From: DATCIH01 sp036507955
GTDB taxonomy: Bacteria; Bacillota; Clostridia; Clostridiales; Clostridiaceae
Reading direction: 5' to 3'
Assembly: GCA_036507955.1 (NCBI GenBank)
Contig: DATCIH010000009.1
Coordinates: forward strand, 1 to 9,737
DNA length: 9,737 nucleotides
This document shows positions 1-6,609 of this stretch, piece after piece. Made by a program: the position numbers and the translations under genes. Each line of letters begins with the position of its first letter. The first letter of the stretch is position 1. The notes beneath the pieces were generated by a model. That model did not search any database. It was not told where the DNA came from and worked only from the letters and a program-made list of their open reading frames with translations.

Positions 1-150
1 GATTTTAAAGGCATATTTATGTTATATAGTTAATAAGCACTGGTTTTTGTCTAAAATGGAATTGAACTAATCAGCTTAATTCAATAGCTTGAAAGATAAA
101 TCAACTCTTTAATAAGGCAATTTGGAGCTGCGAAACTTAAGTAAGAATAT
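1..150. other. left-edge stretch without a recognised gene
   Basis: I see no credible reading frame here; all frames are cut by stops. There is only a weak imperfect hairpin around 60-83 (gaattgaact / agcttaattc). It lies downstream of the minus-strand gene at 261-557 and beyond that gene's terminator. Confidence 0.4.
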
Positions 151-152
151 TT

Positions 153-200
153 AAAAAATAGAGGGTGAAACCAAATTGTAAAATTTCGTTTCACCCTCTA
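153..200 (-). terminator. Rho-independent terminator of the MNT gene
   Basis: A perfect 13-bp stem (159-171 tagagggtgaaac paired with 188-200 gtttcaccctcta) closes a roughly 16-nt loop. Read on the minus strand it is followed by TTTTTTAAATA, so it ends transcription coming from the nucleotidyltransferase gene at 261-557. Its left flank is A-rich and its right flank also holds a short A run, so it is better suited to the minus strand than the plus strand. Confidence 0.8.
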
Positions 201-260
201 AAATTAAGCACTAAGAAATTAAAGCTTTTACATTATTTTTATTCCTGTTGTTAGAATTTC

Positions 261-557
261 TTAAACATAAGGATTAGATAAATCAAAATCACTGCTTTTA
301 AATGGATGTGGTTCTATTCTATTATCAACTTTTCTTCTAATTCTCATTAATCGTAGAGTATCATCTATTGGATCACCAACAAAATCATCCCCAATAACAG
401 CTATATCAATATCACTATCCTCTGAATAATTACCTTTTGCATAAGATCCATATAAATATATACTACTTACACTTAACTCTTTTTTGACTAGCTCCGCATA
501 GGTCTTTACAATATATTCTATTTTACTATTATTAATGAAAGAAGCCATACTCTCCAA
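261..557 (-). CDS. MNT-type minimal nucleotidyltransferase, C-terminus cut by an early stop
   Basis: Small protein of the MNT / MntA-like nucleotidyltransferase family, whose members often act with a HEPN partner in toxin-antitoxin pairs. The core is present: GS at residues 37-38 in LYGSYAKG, then the DxD metal-binding pair (D49, D51) in SDIDIAV. The frame ends SNPYV-stop, but directly after the TAA the same frame continues EILTTGIKIM to a second stop at 228. That looks like the normal C-terminus, so one nonsense change (GAA/AAA-like codon to TAA) probably removed about 11 residues. The start is uncertain: TTG at 557 has AGGTG about 6 nt upstream, while ATG at 548 has GGAG only 3 nt upstream. 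The frame is also open upstream of 557 without a start. No HEPN partner is visible. Activity after loss of the tail cannot be judged. Confidence 0.8.
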   Translation of the reverse strand: MESMASFINNSKIEYIVKTYAELVKKELSVSSIYLYGSYAKGNYSEDSDIDIAVIGDDFVGDPIDDTLRLMRIRRKVDNRIEPHPFKSSDFDLSNPYV

Positions 558-586
558 TTTTTCACCTGCTTTCTTATCTATATCTT

Positions 587-733
587 TTACTCCATATCTT
601 CCTTAATCTGCTTATACGTAAACAATAGACTTTCCCTTGGCTTTATACCTGCTTCTTTTGCCTTTTCAAAAACACTCATCCATAAATCATTAAGGTTAAT
701 TCTATCTGAAGTATATAAAGCATTGCCTAAAAA
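587..733 (-). pseudogene. unrecognised gene remnant upstream of the MNT gene
   Basis: Minus-strand frame with protein-like sequence (GNALYTSDRINLNDLW, then EKAKEAGIKPRESLLF, then YKQIKEDME) ending at a TAA at 587-589. In the next frame, right after KQIKED, the text continues YGVKDIDKKAGEKLE and runs directly into the MNT reading frame. This suggests a frameshift near 590-600 in a gene whose end overlapped or was fused to the MNT gene. The 5' end runs into an A8/T8 run at 729-736 and the start of the opposite-strand gene at 736, so it looks truncated. The only in-frame ATG would give about 30 residues. I do not recognise the family. Confidence 0.4.
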
Positions 734-735
734 AA

Positions 736-1310
736 ATGATTGAAGAAAAACATATTGATGAATTGATTAAAAGTCCTGCGAGATTTATAGAGAAAAATAT
801 TATTCGTAAAAAGCAAATAGAACTTCCTGATTTGGAAGCTTTAGAGCTTGATATGAAAGAATTGAAGGTGACTTGTAAACTTTATCAAGAGTTATATGAT
901 TTTCTTTGTTATGCTGATGAAAATTATCTTTTTAATACAAGTTCCGGCAGTCCTTTTAATACCATATCCATAGATAGACAACACTTTCTTGTAATGATCT
1001 TATCTGGAAAATTGAAATTTGAAGATACTACAAAGCTTATTACTGACTCAATAATAACTATAGCAAATACTAGCAGTAATTATAGTATAAACACTATGGA
1101 ATTGATGCAACTGCTTATGAATTCAATACAGGAGGATTTTTTGCGATTGCAAGCCTTAGAGAAATGCTCAAATGTTATGTAGACCTAGAAAATCATAATG
1201 AAGCTATAAATGACTATAGAAAAAACTATCTTGAAGAAAGCAACATGGATAAAGCGAAAATACTAAGCCGAGTACTAAATGAATATGGGTTGCCGGATTT
1301 AGTAGTATAG
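736..1310 (+). pseudogene. unrecognised helical protein, interrupted by a frame change at a T6 run
   Basis: The first frame runs from ATG 736 to a TAG at 1180-1182 and is rich in charged helices (for example IEKNIIRKKQIELPDL). It contains TTTTTT at 1137-1142 followed by G, read GAT TTT TTG. In the -1 frame the sequence continues as plausible protein for about 56 codons (FFAIASLREMLKCYVD, then LSRVLNEYGLPDLVV) to a TAG at 1308-1310. Joining the frames at the T run gives roughly 190 residues. Causes could be a T7-to-T6 contraction, a sequencing error, or slippage at the T TTT TTG heptamer. AGGAGG lies just before the run (1130-1135). No ribosome site precedes ATG 736 and the frame is open upstream to 700, so the 5' end may also be a junction. 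Family not recognised. Confidence 0.5.
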
Positions 1311-1351
1311 CACAAATATAATTTTTATATTTTTCAAATATGTTCTAAACT

Positions 1352-2030
1352 TTAATGAATCTTATTTTTGATTTCCCAATAACCAGTCTTTTTTGATCCT
1401 ACCCTTAGTAGGATACCTTTATTCTGCAAACCTACTAGATTTCTTTTTACTGTGCTAATGGCTAATTTAGTATTATTGGATATGTTTTCTGCAGTAATTT
1501 TATTGTCATTATAAATTTCGCTAGCTATTTTCCTCTCAGTTAAATTCAGGTCTTCATTTAAAGTATCATTTAGATCTTTATTATTATTTATTACCACTTT
1601 AGTCATAAAAGCAACAGTGCTAAATTCTGGCTCGGATAGACCTAATTCTACCATTTCATTACACATACGATCTACACCTTCACCAAATTCCTTAACATAC
1701 TTATATTCCTTTAGAAGTGCTGCAATTTTGGGATTCCTAGAAAAGTGTACAGTACGTATATTATTAAGTCTTACAAGTCCAGGTAGTGAACCAGGGCTTT
1801 CAACAACAATTCTATTGTCAAACATTTTTATCTGTATATCTGTTCCTTTAATACTATAATCACGGTGAGCTACAGCATTTACAATAATCTCATTCCAAAC
1901 AAACTCAGGATATTCTGGCGTTGTCTGAAACAAGCCTCCTTTAGCTAGCCTTGTACTCTTTGATTTGGGTTCCAACAAATTCGATTGATTTTTTAAGCAT
2001 TTGTAAAACTGTTCCTGGAATATTACATCT
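1352..2030 (-). pseudogene. AlbA_2/GHKL-type ATP-binding regulator, N-terminus lost and frameshifted
   Basis: C-terminal half of the RecG-like / COG2865 family of putative regulators, which normally carry an N-terminal AlbA_2 (Schlafen-like) domain, a GHKL ATPase-like domain and a winged helix. Counting from TTG 1978, the hallmark stretch EIIVNAVAHRDYS lies at residues 30-42, followed by IVVESPGSLPGL and EFGEGVDRM. A DNA-binding winged helix occupies about residues 145-205 (KITAENISNNTKLAISTVKR). The N-terminal AlbA_2 domain is absent. In the neighbouring frame just upstream (1960-2030), NIPGTVLQMLKKSIEFVG is the expected preceding helix of this family, so a frameshift sits near 1960. Beyond 2030 homology stops at the junction with the divergent DUF234 fragment. 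Probably non-functional. Confidence 0.75.
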
Positions 2031-2040
2031 TTAATTATAT

Positions 2041-2356
2041 TCAGCTAAGCTCCAAGGGGGTAATAAAATATCATTTTAATCGCATTGGAGCATATTGGGA
2101 TAATAATAATGAAATCGATATATGTGCTGTAGATAATGAAGGGAGAAATGTGCTTCTGGGTGAATGTAAATATTTAGCAAAACCTATAGATGCAGATGTG
2201 CTCTTTAATCTCATGAAAAAGAGTGATAAGATCAGCCAATTTAAAGAATACTAAATTACTTATGCTATATTTTCCAAAAGTGGCTTTACTAAGAGACTCT
2301 TAGATACTGCTACAGAAAATGACTCAGTGCTACTTATCAATAATGGAAAGTTGTAA
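2041..2356 (+). pseudogene. DUF234 ATPase C-terminal fragment (PD-(D/E)XK-like), copy 1
   Basis: The frame gives KGVIKYHFNRIGAYWD, then NNNEIDICAVDNEG, then LLGECKYLAKP and a tail ending INNGKL. This is the C-terminal part of archaeal-type AAA ATPases fused to DUF234, a region with a PD-(D/E)XK nuclease-like core (E-I-D and E-C-K are visible). The N-terminal ATPase module is missing. An in-frame TAA at 2252-2254 replaces the AAA lysine codon present in copy 2. The left end abuts the 5'-truncated GHKL remnant on the opposite strand at about 2030-2041, so this is a rearrangement junction. Positions 2165-2356 are repeated almost exactly at 5683-5874. Confidence 0.75.
2165..2356 (+). repeat. 192-bp direct repeat, copy 1 (other copy 5683-5874)
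   Basis: By eye, 183 of 192 bases match the copy at 5683-5874 with no gaps (about 95%). Both copies end at the same TAA. Weaker similarity continues about 45 bp further, through a palindrome centred on ctaaag in each copy. The left edge is sharp at tgtaaatatttagc. The two direct copies bracket about 3.3 kb holding the pRiA4b-ORF3 gene and the AAA/TOPRIM pair. Confidence 0.9.
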
Positions 2357-2361
2357 AAAGG

Positions 2362-2401
2362 AGACAAGATGGTTGATACTAAAGTGTCAACCATCTTGTC
2401 T
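2362..2401 (-). terminator. hairpin terminator downstream of the pRiA4b-ORF3 gene
   Basis: A 15-bp perfect stem (2362-2376 agacaagatggttga with 2387-2401 tcaaccatcttgtct) extends inward through T-G, A-T and C-G pairs to a 4-nt taaa loop. Read on the minus strand it is followed by CCTTTTTA. It lies 26 bp past the stop codon of the 2428-3900 gene, so it most likely ends that transcript. On the plus strand no T run follows. A degenerate version follows the second DUF234 copy (5891-5910), so the element may instead have belonged originally to the DUF234 gene. Confidence 0.7.
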
Positions 2402-2427
2402 AGTAAGTGCCATATATTACATTCCTT

Positions 2428-3900
2428 CTACAAAATTAGTTTATTTGATATTTTTCTCTTGCTCCATCCAAGACTTTGTGCCCATGCCTTAAGATTACGC
2501 CCTTCTTCTTTGTCCTCACCTTCATATATGTCCTTCATAAATCCCACAAAGCCAGGCAGACCTCCCACATCATCAAAAACAAATACTCCGTCCTTATGAA
2601 TACATACAGGCCTATGCTTTGTCATTACTGTAGTTTCTGCCTCTGATAGTGCATCCTTTGAAATATAGCCATTTTCAAGTAATTCCTTGCAATCCTTTTC
2701 CTTAGTAATGGTTATTGTCCAATCATCTCCAAAGTCATAATTGTAGATTAGTTTATTTGTTACAGGAAAGATATCTTCATTAATACAAATGTCATCGTCT
2801 TTGAAAGCCAGAACCGTTGCTATTTCAAGTCGTTCAAGTAAACTCTCTGTTCCTCCCTCTATAATTATGGAATTGTTCATTTCTTCCAACGTTAATTCAA
2901 TAAGTGGTGCATTTTTTATAATTTTTGGTTTTGTTTTATCATCTCCTTTGCTCCTATTCATATAATCACTAAAGGGTTCTCCAACCTCAACAATTGCAAA
3001 ATGCTCAATTAATTGTTTAACGTCATTTTGAGCCCATTTAAGCTCTTCCGTAATCCCATGAAAGAAATACGGCCCTGTATACTTTTTCTTAAGCCATATT
3101 TTTATGCTCCCACTTTGGTAGTCATCATCCCAAAAAACATCCTGCTCACACTCACTAGGAGACTGAAAAAGTATGCCCACTAAATCAGTCCAGCCTTTTA
3201 CCGTTCTACATGTTAACCTGTTATAGATTTCCTCAGGCAGAATAAATCTGCGTAAATGAGAATTCTGCCATCCAAATAATGTTTGCATTGCATAGTGTAA
3301 ATTATGAAGTGTCATATCTGATGGAATTAAAATATCTCTGATGATTGAGTCTCCTGTTGATGATCCCCCGTATTTACTTAGAATCTTTTGCTCTTCATCG
3401 TCTAAATGGTCATCTTTTAATTCCAGATGAAGATGTACTACTTTAAATGTATTTGTGTTATTATAACAATCCATTGTCATGCACTTTTCCTTTCTTATTA
3501 ATAAATTTTTTTTATCATCTTTGTTTATTGTCTTATTTACAAACTTTTCACGGGCAATTTTAATTCTTTTTCTGTATACTTTACTCTTTTTAGCATCTGC
3601 TGTCAGTTCAGGACCAGTATACAGATTCTTTTCATATGGCAAGAATGCAGTAACTCTGTTTGTTGAAGTATTCAGTTCAGTAGCAATTTCTGAAATACTC
3701 TTGCCCACACTTCTTCTTTTTCCAACCTCCAAGCTAAAATCCGTTTTATATTTCCCTAATGTAATAAGTATTTTCCTAACCTTTGCATATGAAATTTCCA
3801 GGTCATCCGCTGTCTTCTGCAAAGAAGCGGTTTTTTTATAAGATTTTAATACTTCCTGCATAAATGCTAATGTAGTTATTGTTTCATTCAGCTTTTTCAA
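2428..3900 (-). CDS. HTH plus plasmid pRiA4b ORF-3-like domain protein
   Basis: Protein of 490 residues. The N-terminus has two helix-turn-helix-like segments, about 26-49 (QKTADDLEISYAKVRKIL) and 65-89 (SISEIATELNTSTNRV). The rest (about 152-480) matches the pRiA4b ORF-3 family, also called IS1096 passenger TnpR-like: MTLHNLHYAMQTLFGW at 196-211, YNYDFGDDWTIT at 387-398, DDVGGLPGFVGFM at 443-455. The family's biochemical role is not known; a DNA-binding role is inferred from the HTH segments. The TTG start is preceded directly by AAAAGGGGG, an unusually short SD spacing; no better in-frame start is seen nearby. It has its own promoter with duplicated sites (3915-3976) and a terminator at 2362-2401, so it is a monocistronic, probably self-regulated unit. 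No frameshift is visible, in contrast with its neighbours. Confidence 0.85.
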   Translation of the reverse strand: MKKLNETITTLAFMQEVLKSYKKTASLQKTADDLEISYAKVRKILITLGKYKTDFSLEVGKRRSVGKSISEIATELNTSTNRVTAFLPYEKNLYTGPELTADAKKSKVYRKRIKIAREKFVNKTINKDDKKNLLIRKEKCMTMDCYNNTNTFKVVHLHLELKDDHLDDEEQKILSKYGGSSTGDSIIRDILIPSDMTLHNLHYAMQTLFGWQNSHLRRFILPEEIYNRLTCRTVKGWTDLVGILFQSPSECEQDVFWDDDYQSGSIKIWLKKKYTGPYFFHGITEELKWAQNDVKQLIEHFAIVEVGEPFSDYMNRSKGDDKTKPKIIKNAPLIELTLEEMNNSIIIEGGTESLLERLEIATVLAFKDDDICINEDIFPVTNKLIYNYDFGDDWTITITKEKDCKELLENGYISKDALSEAETTVMTKHRPVCIHKDGVFVFDDVGGLPGFVGFMKDIYEGEDKEEGRNLKAWAQSLGWSKRKISNKLIL

Positions 3901-3914
3901 CCCCCTTTTCTAAA

Positions 3915-3976
3915 ATAGTGTCAATACACGCGTATAAGGTTAGTATATCCTATGTTTGAGATAGTGTCAATACACG
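3915..3976 (-). promoter_or_regulatory. pair of 16-bp direct repeats, probable operators
   Basis: The 16-mer atagtgtcaatacacg occurs exactly at 3915-3930 and 3961-3976, 46 bp apart. One copy contains the -35 box and the other lies just after the predicted transcription start, next to the ribosome site. This is a classic repressor layout, and the downstream gene encodes an HTH protein, so autorepression is likely. The binding protein is inferred. Confidence 0.65.
3942..3970 (-). promoter_or_regulatory. sigma-A promoter of the pRiA4b-ORF3 gene
   Basis: On the minus strand, a perfect TTGACA -35 (3965-3970) is separated by exactly 17 bp from TATACT (3942-3947). Transcription should start near 3933-3936, giving a leader of only about 35 nt before the TTG at 3900. 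The region from here to 4055 holds no gene that I can recognise. Confidence 0.8.
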
Positions 3977-4055
3977 TTTTTTCTTATGCCTTAATATAGA
4001 TCAATGTCTTGAATTATAGGCAAGTTATTTCAATATAAACAATTGAAAATAGAAA

Positions 4056-4095
4056 AAGCCATCAATATACAATCCTGCTAGTATATTGATGGCTT
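4056..4095 (-). terminator. terminator after the AAA/TOPRIM pair
   Basis: A perfect 15-bp inverted repeat (4056-4070 aagccatcaatatac with 4081-4095 gtatattgatggctt) has a 10-nt loop. On the minus strand it is followed by TTTCTATTTTC. It lies about 38 bp past the stop of the TOPRIM remnant (4133) and separates that operon from the pRiA4b-ORF3 promoter. Confidence 0.85.
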
Positions 4096-4132
4096 ATTAT
4101 CTTTTACTGGTTGCTAAAATCTACCTACTTAA

Positions 4133-4550
4133 TTAGTTTTTAAAATCACTTTTAATAAGCTCTATTCCTTGTTTTAACGCTTGACATTTTTCATATATTT
4201 TCTGTATATCAAGTTTTTCCAAGAATCCCGTTTCTCCTTTTATATAATGTTGCCTTTTGGTACCTTTCCTAAATAAACCTTGTAAATCCTTATGCGTGAG
4301 TCTTTCAGGGCTGGAGTAAGTTCTTTTTATACTATCGCTAATCTTTAACCCAATAAAATTGCAGATTCCTTAAATAATATAATTCATTGGCTATCTCTTT
4401 ATTGATTCCAGTTCCAGATTCAAGATTCTTTGTTTTTCTTGGGATACCATCCAAGTAATTATTTAATATGTTCTTGTAAAATATTTTTTCTGTATAGCCC
4501 TCATAAAATATATATACTAATTTATCAGACTCATTTTTTTCTTTAACCAT
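4133..4550 (-). pseudogene. TOPRIM-domain partner (DUF4276/RloB/AbiLii-like), middle deleted
   Basis: The first 60 residues are the N-terminus of a TOPRIM-fold protein: KLVYIFYEGYTEKIFYKNIL carries the conserved glutamate of the EGxTE motif. The frame ends at LQFYWVKD-stop (4338). From about 4360 another frame continues with a convincing C-terminus (ICNFIGLKISDSIKRTYSS, then ETGFLEKLDIQKIYEKC) to a TAA at 4133. The intact family members I know of are about 200 residues, whereas these two parts add up to about 135, and the central acidic DxD region is not found. An internal deletion with a frameshift is therefore likely. The start lies 3 bp after the stop of the AAA ATPase gene, so the two were co-translated. 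Such AAA + TOPRIM pairs include AbiL-like and RloA/RloB-like defence modules. Not expected to work as a nuclease. Confidence 0.6.
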
Positions 4551-4553
4551 AGT

Positions 4554-5648
4554 CTACGCCTCATAGTTAAAGAAAATATCACTAAAACTTGAAAATGGTC
4601 CAGACAATTTTTTAACCAGCTCTTTATTGTTTTTAACTTGCTCAATAATTGCTTCACCAAATTCTTTATTGCTTATTATACTTACCTCATTTATCTTTAC
4701 CATGTTCAATAATACTGGAGATTGAGTAGTCAATATTATCTGAATATCTGAAAAATCATTCTTAATTAAGTTTATTATTTTTTTCAGGAGTTTAGGATGG
4801 ATAGAATTTTCCAGTTCTTCAATTGCTACTATTGGATACTTGTTTGATATAAGATACGTAATTATATTGATAGCAATAAGCGTACCATCAGACAGTTCAC
4901 TTATTGCAATCTCCTGATTTGTACCAAAGGTGAATTTTAAATTTTTAAGTTCCTGTCCCATATTGATTATATTGCTATTGCTAATATTTAATATATCCTT
5001 AAGTATTTCATTATAATATTGAGCCTTATCAGATTTGAGTATTTTATCAATCTCTTCTATTAAGGCCAATGACACTATCCTCCCGTTTTTAATTATAGGA
5101 GTTTGCTTTCTAATTGATTCTCTAATTACATCCGGTGTACTGTACAATACTGGAATTTTACACAATAAAAAAATATCGTCTATCCCCTTTTGTATTGGTG
5201 TTTCAAAGCTATTTTTAATATCTTTAATTTTATTAATAAGAGAAACTAAAGCTTCAGAGCCATCTATAATTTGTATCTTTGGACCTTTTACTTTTTTAAC
5301 AGTAGTGTTCTCTCTTTCAAAGGCTATAGATATGGGTCCTGTGGACGTTATCTTCTTATACTTAAAAACTTCTCTATTTACATATCCCGTATCAAAAATA
5401 TGATTTTGAATTACTGTCTCTATAAAATAAGAGTATTTATAAACTTCTCCTTCAACTACTTCATTAAATTCTATTTCGACTGAAATACAATTACCTTTAT
5501 AGTTTTGGCAATGTGATAATATTTTATCATTATCTAATTCACCTATATTTAGAAGCCTCTCTTTAATATCTTCACTGCCAGTTAAAAGCACATTTAAGAA
5601 AGAGAAAATTTCTAACAAATTTGATTTGCCACTATTATACAGACTCAA
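4554..5648 (-). pseudogene. AAA_21/AAA_15-type ATPase, N-terminus lost at the Walker A motif
   Basis: A 364-residue open frame of an ABC/SMC-like AAA ATPase of the OLD / AbiLi kind. It begins inside the Walker A loop: YNSGKSNLLE (residues 4-13) matches GxNNSGKSN without its first glycine and without the usual N-terminal strand of about 30-40 residues. A TAA codon sits immediately before the TTG start, so no extension in frame is possible. The rest is complete: signature LSDGT (252-256), Walker B IVAIEELE (273-280), then HP (284-285). The switch position reads TTQSP (307-311), with Q where His is common. It is coupled to the TOPRIM gene (3-bp gap). The break lies 35 bp from the DUF234 repeat at 5683, so the rearrangement that placed that repeat probably removed the N-terminus and promoter. 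ATP binding is doubtful. Confidence 0.75.
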
Positions 5649-5682
5649 TTAATTACTGTGAAATAAAATTCACAAATGTATA

Positions 5683-5874
5683 TGTAAATATTTAGCAAAA
5701 CCCGCAGATGCAGATGTGCTCTCTAATCTCATTAAAAAAAGTGATAAGATTAGCCAATTTAAAGAATACAAAATTACTTATGCTATATTTTCCAAAAGTG
5801 GCTTTACTAAGAGACTCTTAGATAGTGCTACAGAAAATGACTCAGTGCTACTTATCAATAATGGAAAGTTGTAA
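5683..5874 (+). pseudogene. DUF234 ATPase C-terminal fragment, copy 2
   Basis: Second copy of the repeat at 2165-2356. It encodes KYLAKPADADVLSNLIKK through to LLINNGKL with no internal stop (AAA at the codon that is TAA in copy 1). It starts abruptly at the cysteine of the GECK motif, so it lacks the ATPase and most of the nuclease-like core. There is no start codon or ribosome site. The nine differences, only one of which is the nonsense change, suggest a duplication that is recent relative to the age of the island. Confidence 0.75.
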
Positions 5875-5890
5875 ATAAGATGATGGGGTG

Positions 5891-5910
5891 GTTTACACTA
5901 AAGTGTTAAC
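5891..5910. repeat. degenerate hairpin after DUF234 copy 2
   Basis: gtttacac / gtgttaac around a taaa loop, with one mismatched pair. It corresponds in position and core sequence to the strong hairpin at 2362-2401, but the outer stem arms no longer pair. No T run follows on the plus strand. Confidence 0.5.
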
Positions 5911-5922
5911 ACTCTTGTCTCC

Positions 5923-5945
5923 TTGTCGAATTTAGTGGTATAGCA
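5923..5945 (+). repeat. short repeat of the 3' end of the gene at 736-1310
   Basis: 23 bases match 1290-1312 at 20 positions, including the last codons (NLVV versus DLVV) and the TAG stop. It may be a second, nearly vanished copy of the end of that unknown gene, lying next to the second DUF234 copy. Confidence 0.35.
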
Positions 5946-5963
5946 ACAATTATATAATTCTAA

Positions 5964-6609
5964 TTATTCTCCAATCTCCTTGAGGTGCCCTTGTATCTTC
6001 TTCAAACTTTCCACAACCAAACTATAATCCGGAAGGTTACCATATACAAATTCTTTTCCAAAATTAAATTTATAGCTGTTTTCAATTTGCTTTTCTTGAA
6101 TTATATCGAATATAGGTGCAGCGCTCCATTTTTCTTTATAAGGATATTCATCTTTAAATCTTGAATTTTCTTCATCTACTCTTACAAGATTAACTATCTC
6201 TGATAAATGTTCCTTGTTTAGATAGAATTCCTCTATTTCATAATATGTTAAATGCAAATCATATAAATGTCTGGTCTTTGAAAATATTTCTTTTGATTCA
6301 GTATTATATGACATCCTTACCAAAGAAACCATTTTATCCATTAACGTTCTGTATATAGATAATACATTGATTTTAAATGGTTCTAAACCATATTCTTTAA
6401 TAAATTCATCCAATTTCTTTTCTTTTAGGTAATTATAAATTATAGAATTTACAAATCGCTTTTCAAATGGATTAGGCGTTAGAAAAGTAACAGTTTCAAT
6501 TTTGATATTAGAATTCATTTCTTTTAATTCAGGGCCCCTAAATATTATAATACTCGCTAACTACTTCAATAAGAGCTTTGAAATTTTCTTCATTTTCGTG
6601 AAGGTTCAT
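5964..6609 (-). pseudogene. AbiEii-type nucleotidyltransferase toxin, catalytic core deleted
   Basis: Toxin partner of a type IV toxin-antitoxin pair. The start is clear: ATG at 6609-6607 begins MNLHENEENFKALIEVVSEY, the usual AbiEii N-terminus, and shares one base with the antitoxin stop (TAATG). The frame stops after 23 residues at TAG. In another frame GPELKEMNSNIKIETV begins the C-terminal part, which runs 184 residues from ATG 6518 to 5964 and contains the family helix LSIYRTLMDKMVSLVR and KTRHLYDLH. The segment between, which in relatives holds the nucleotidyltransferase core (GGTSL and SEDIDL motifs), is gone. The junction is at about 6533-6540, around gggccc. Translation could still start at 6518 but would give a protein without the active site. 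Confidence 0.8.

Noticed and set aside
1617..1859. Plus-strand 80-codon frame
   Set aside because: It is antisense to the clear GHKL domain and is a shadow.
2369..2599. Plus-strand open frames at 2369-2599 and 3479-3841
   Set aside because: They lie antisense inside the pRiA4b-ORF3 gene, lack ribosome sites and have low-complexity, hydrophobic shadow-like composition.
3915..3976. CRISPR-like array
   Set aside because: Only two 16-bp copies are present, one of them overlapping a -35 box; an operator pair fits better.
5035..5483. Plus-strand open frames antisense to the AAA ATPase
   Set aside because: The ATPase motifs on the minus strand explain this region; these frames show no family features.
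2165..5874. Composite transposon bounded by insertion sequences
   Set aside because: The direct copies encode part of a DUF234 protein, not a transposase, and have no terminal inverted repeats or target duplications that I can see.
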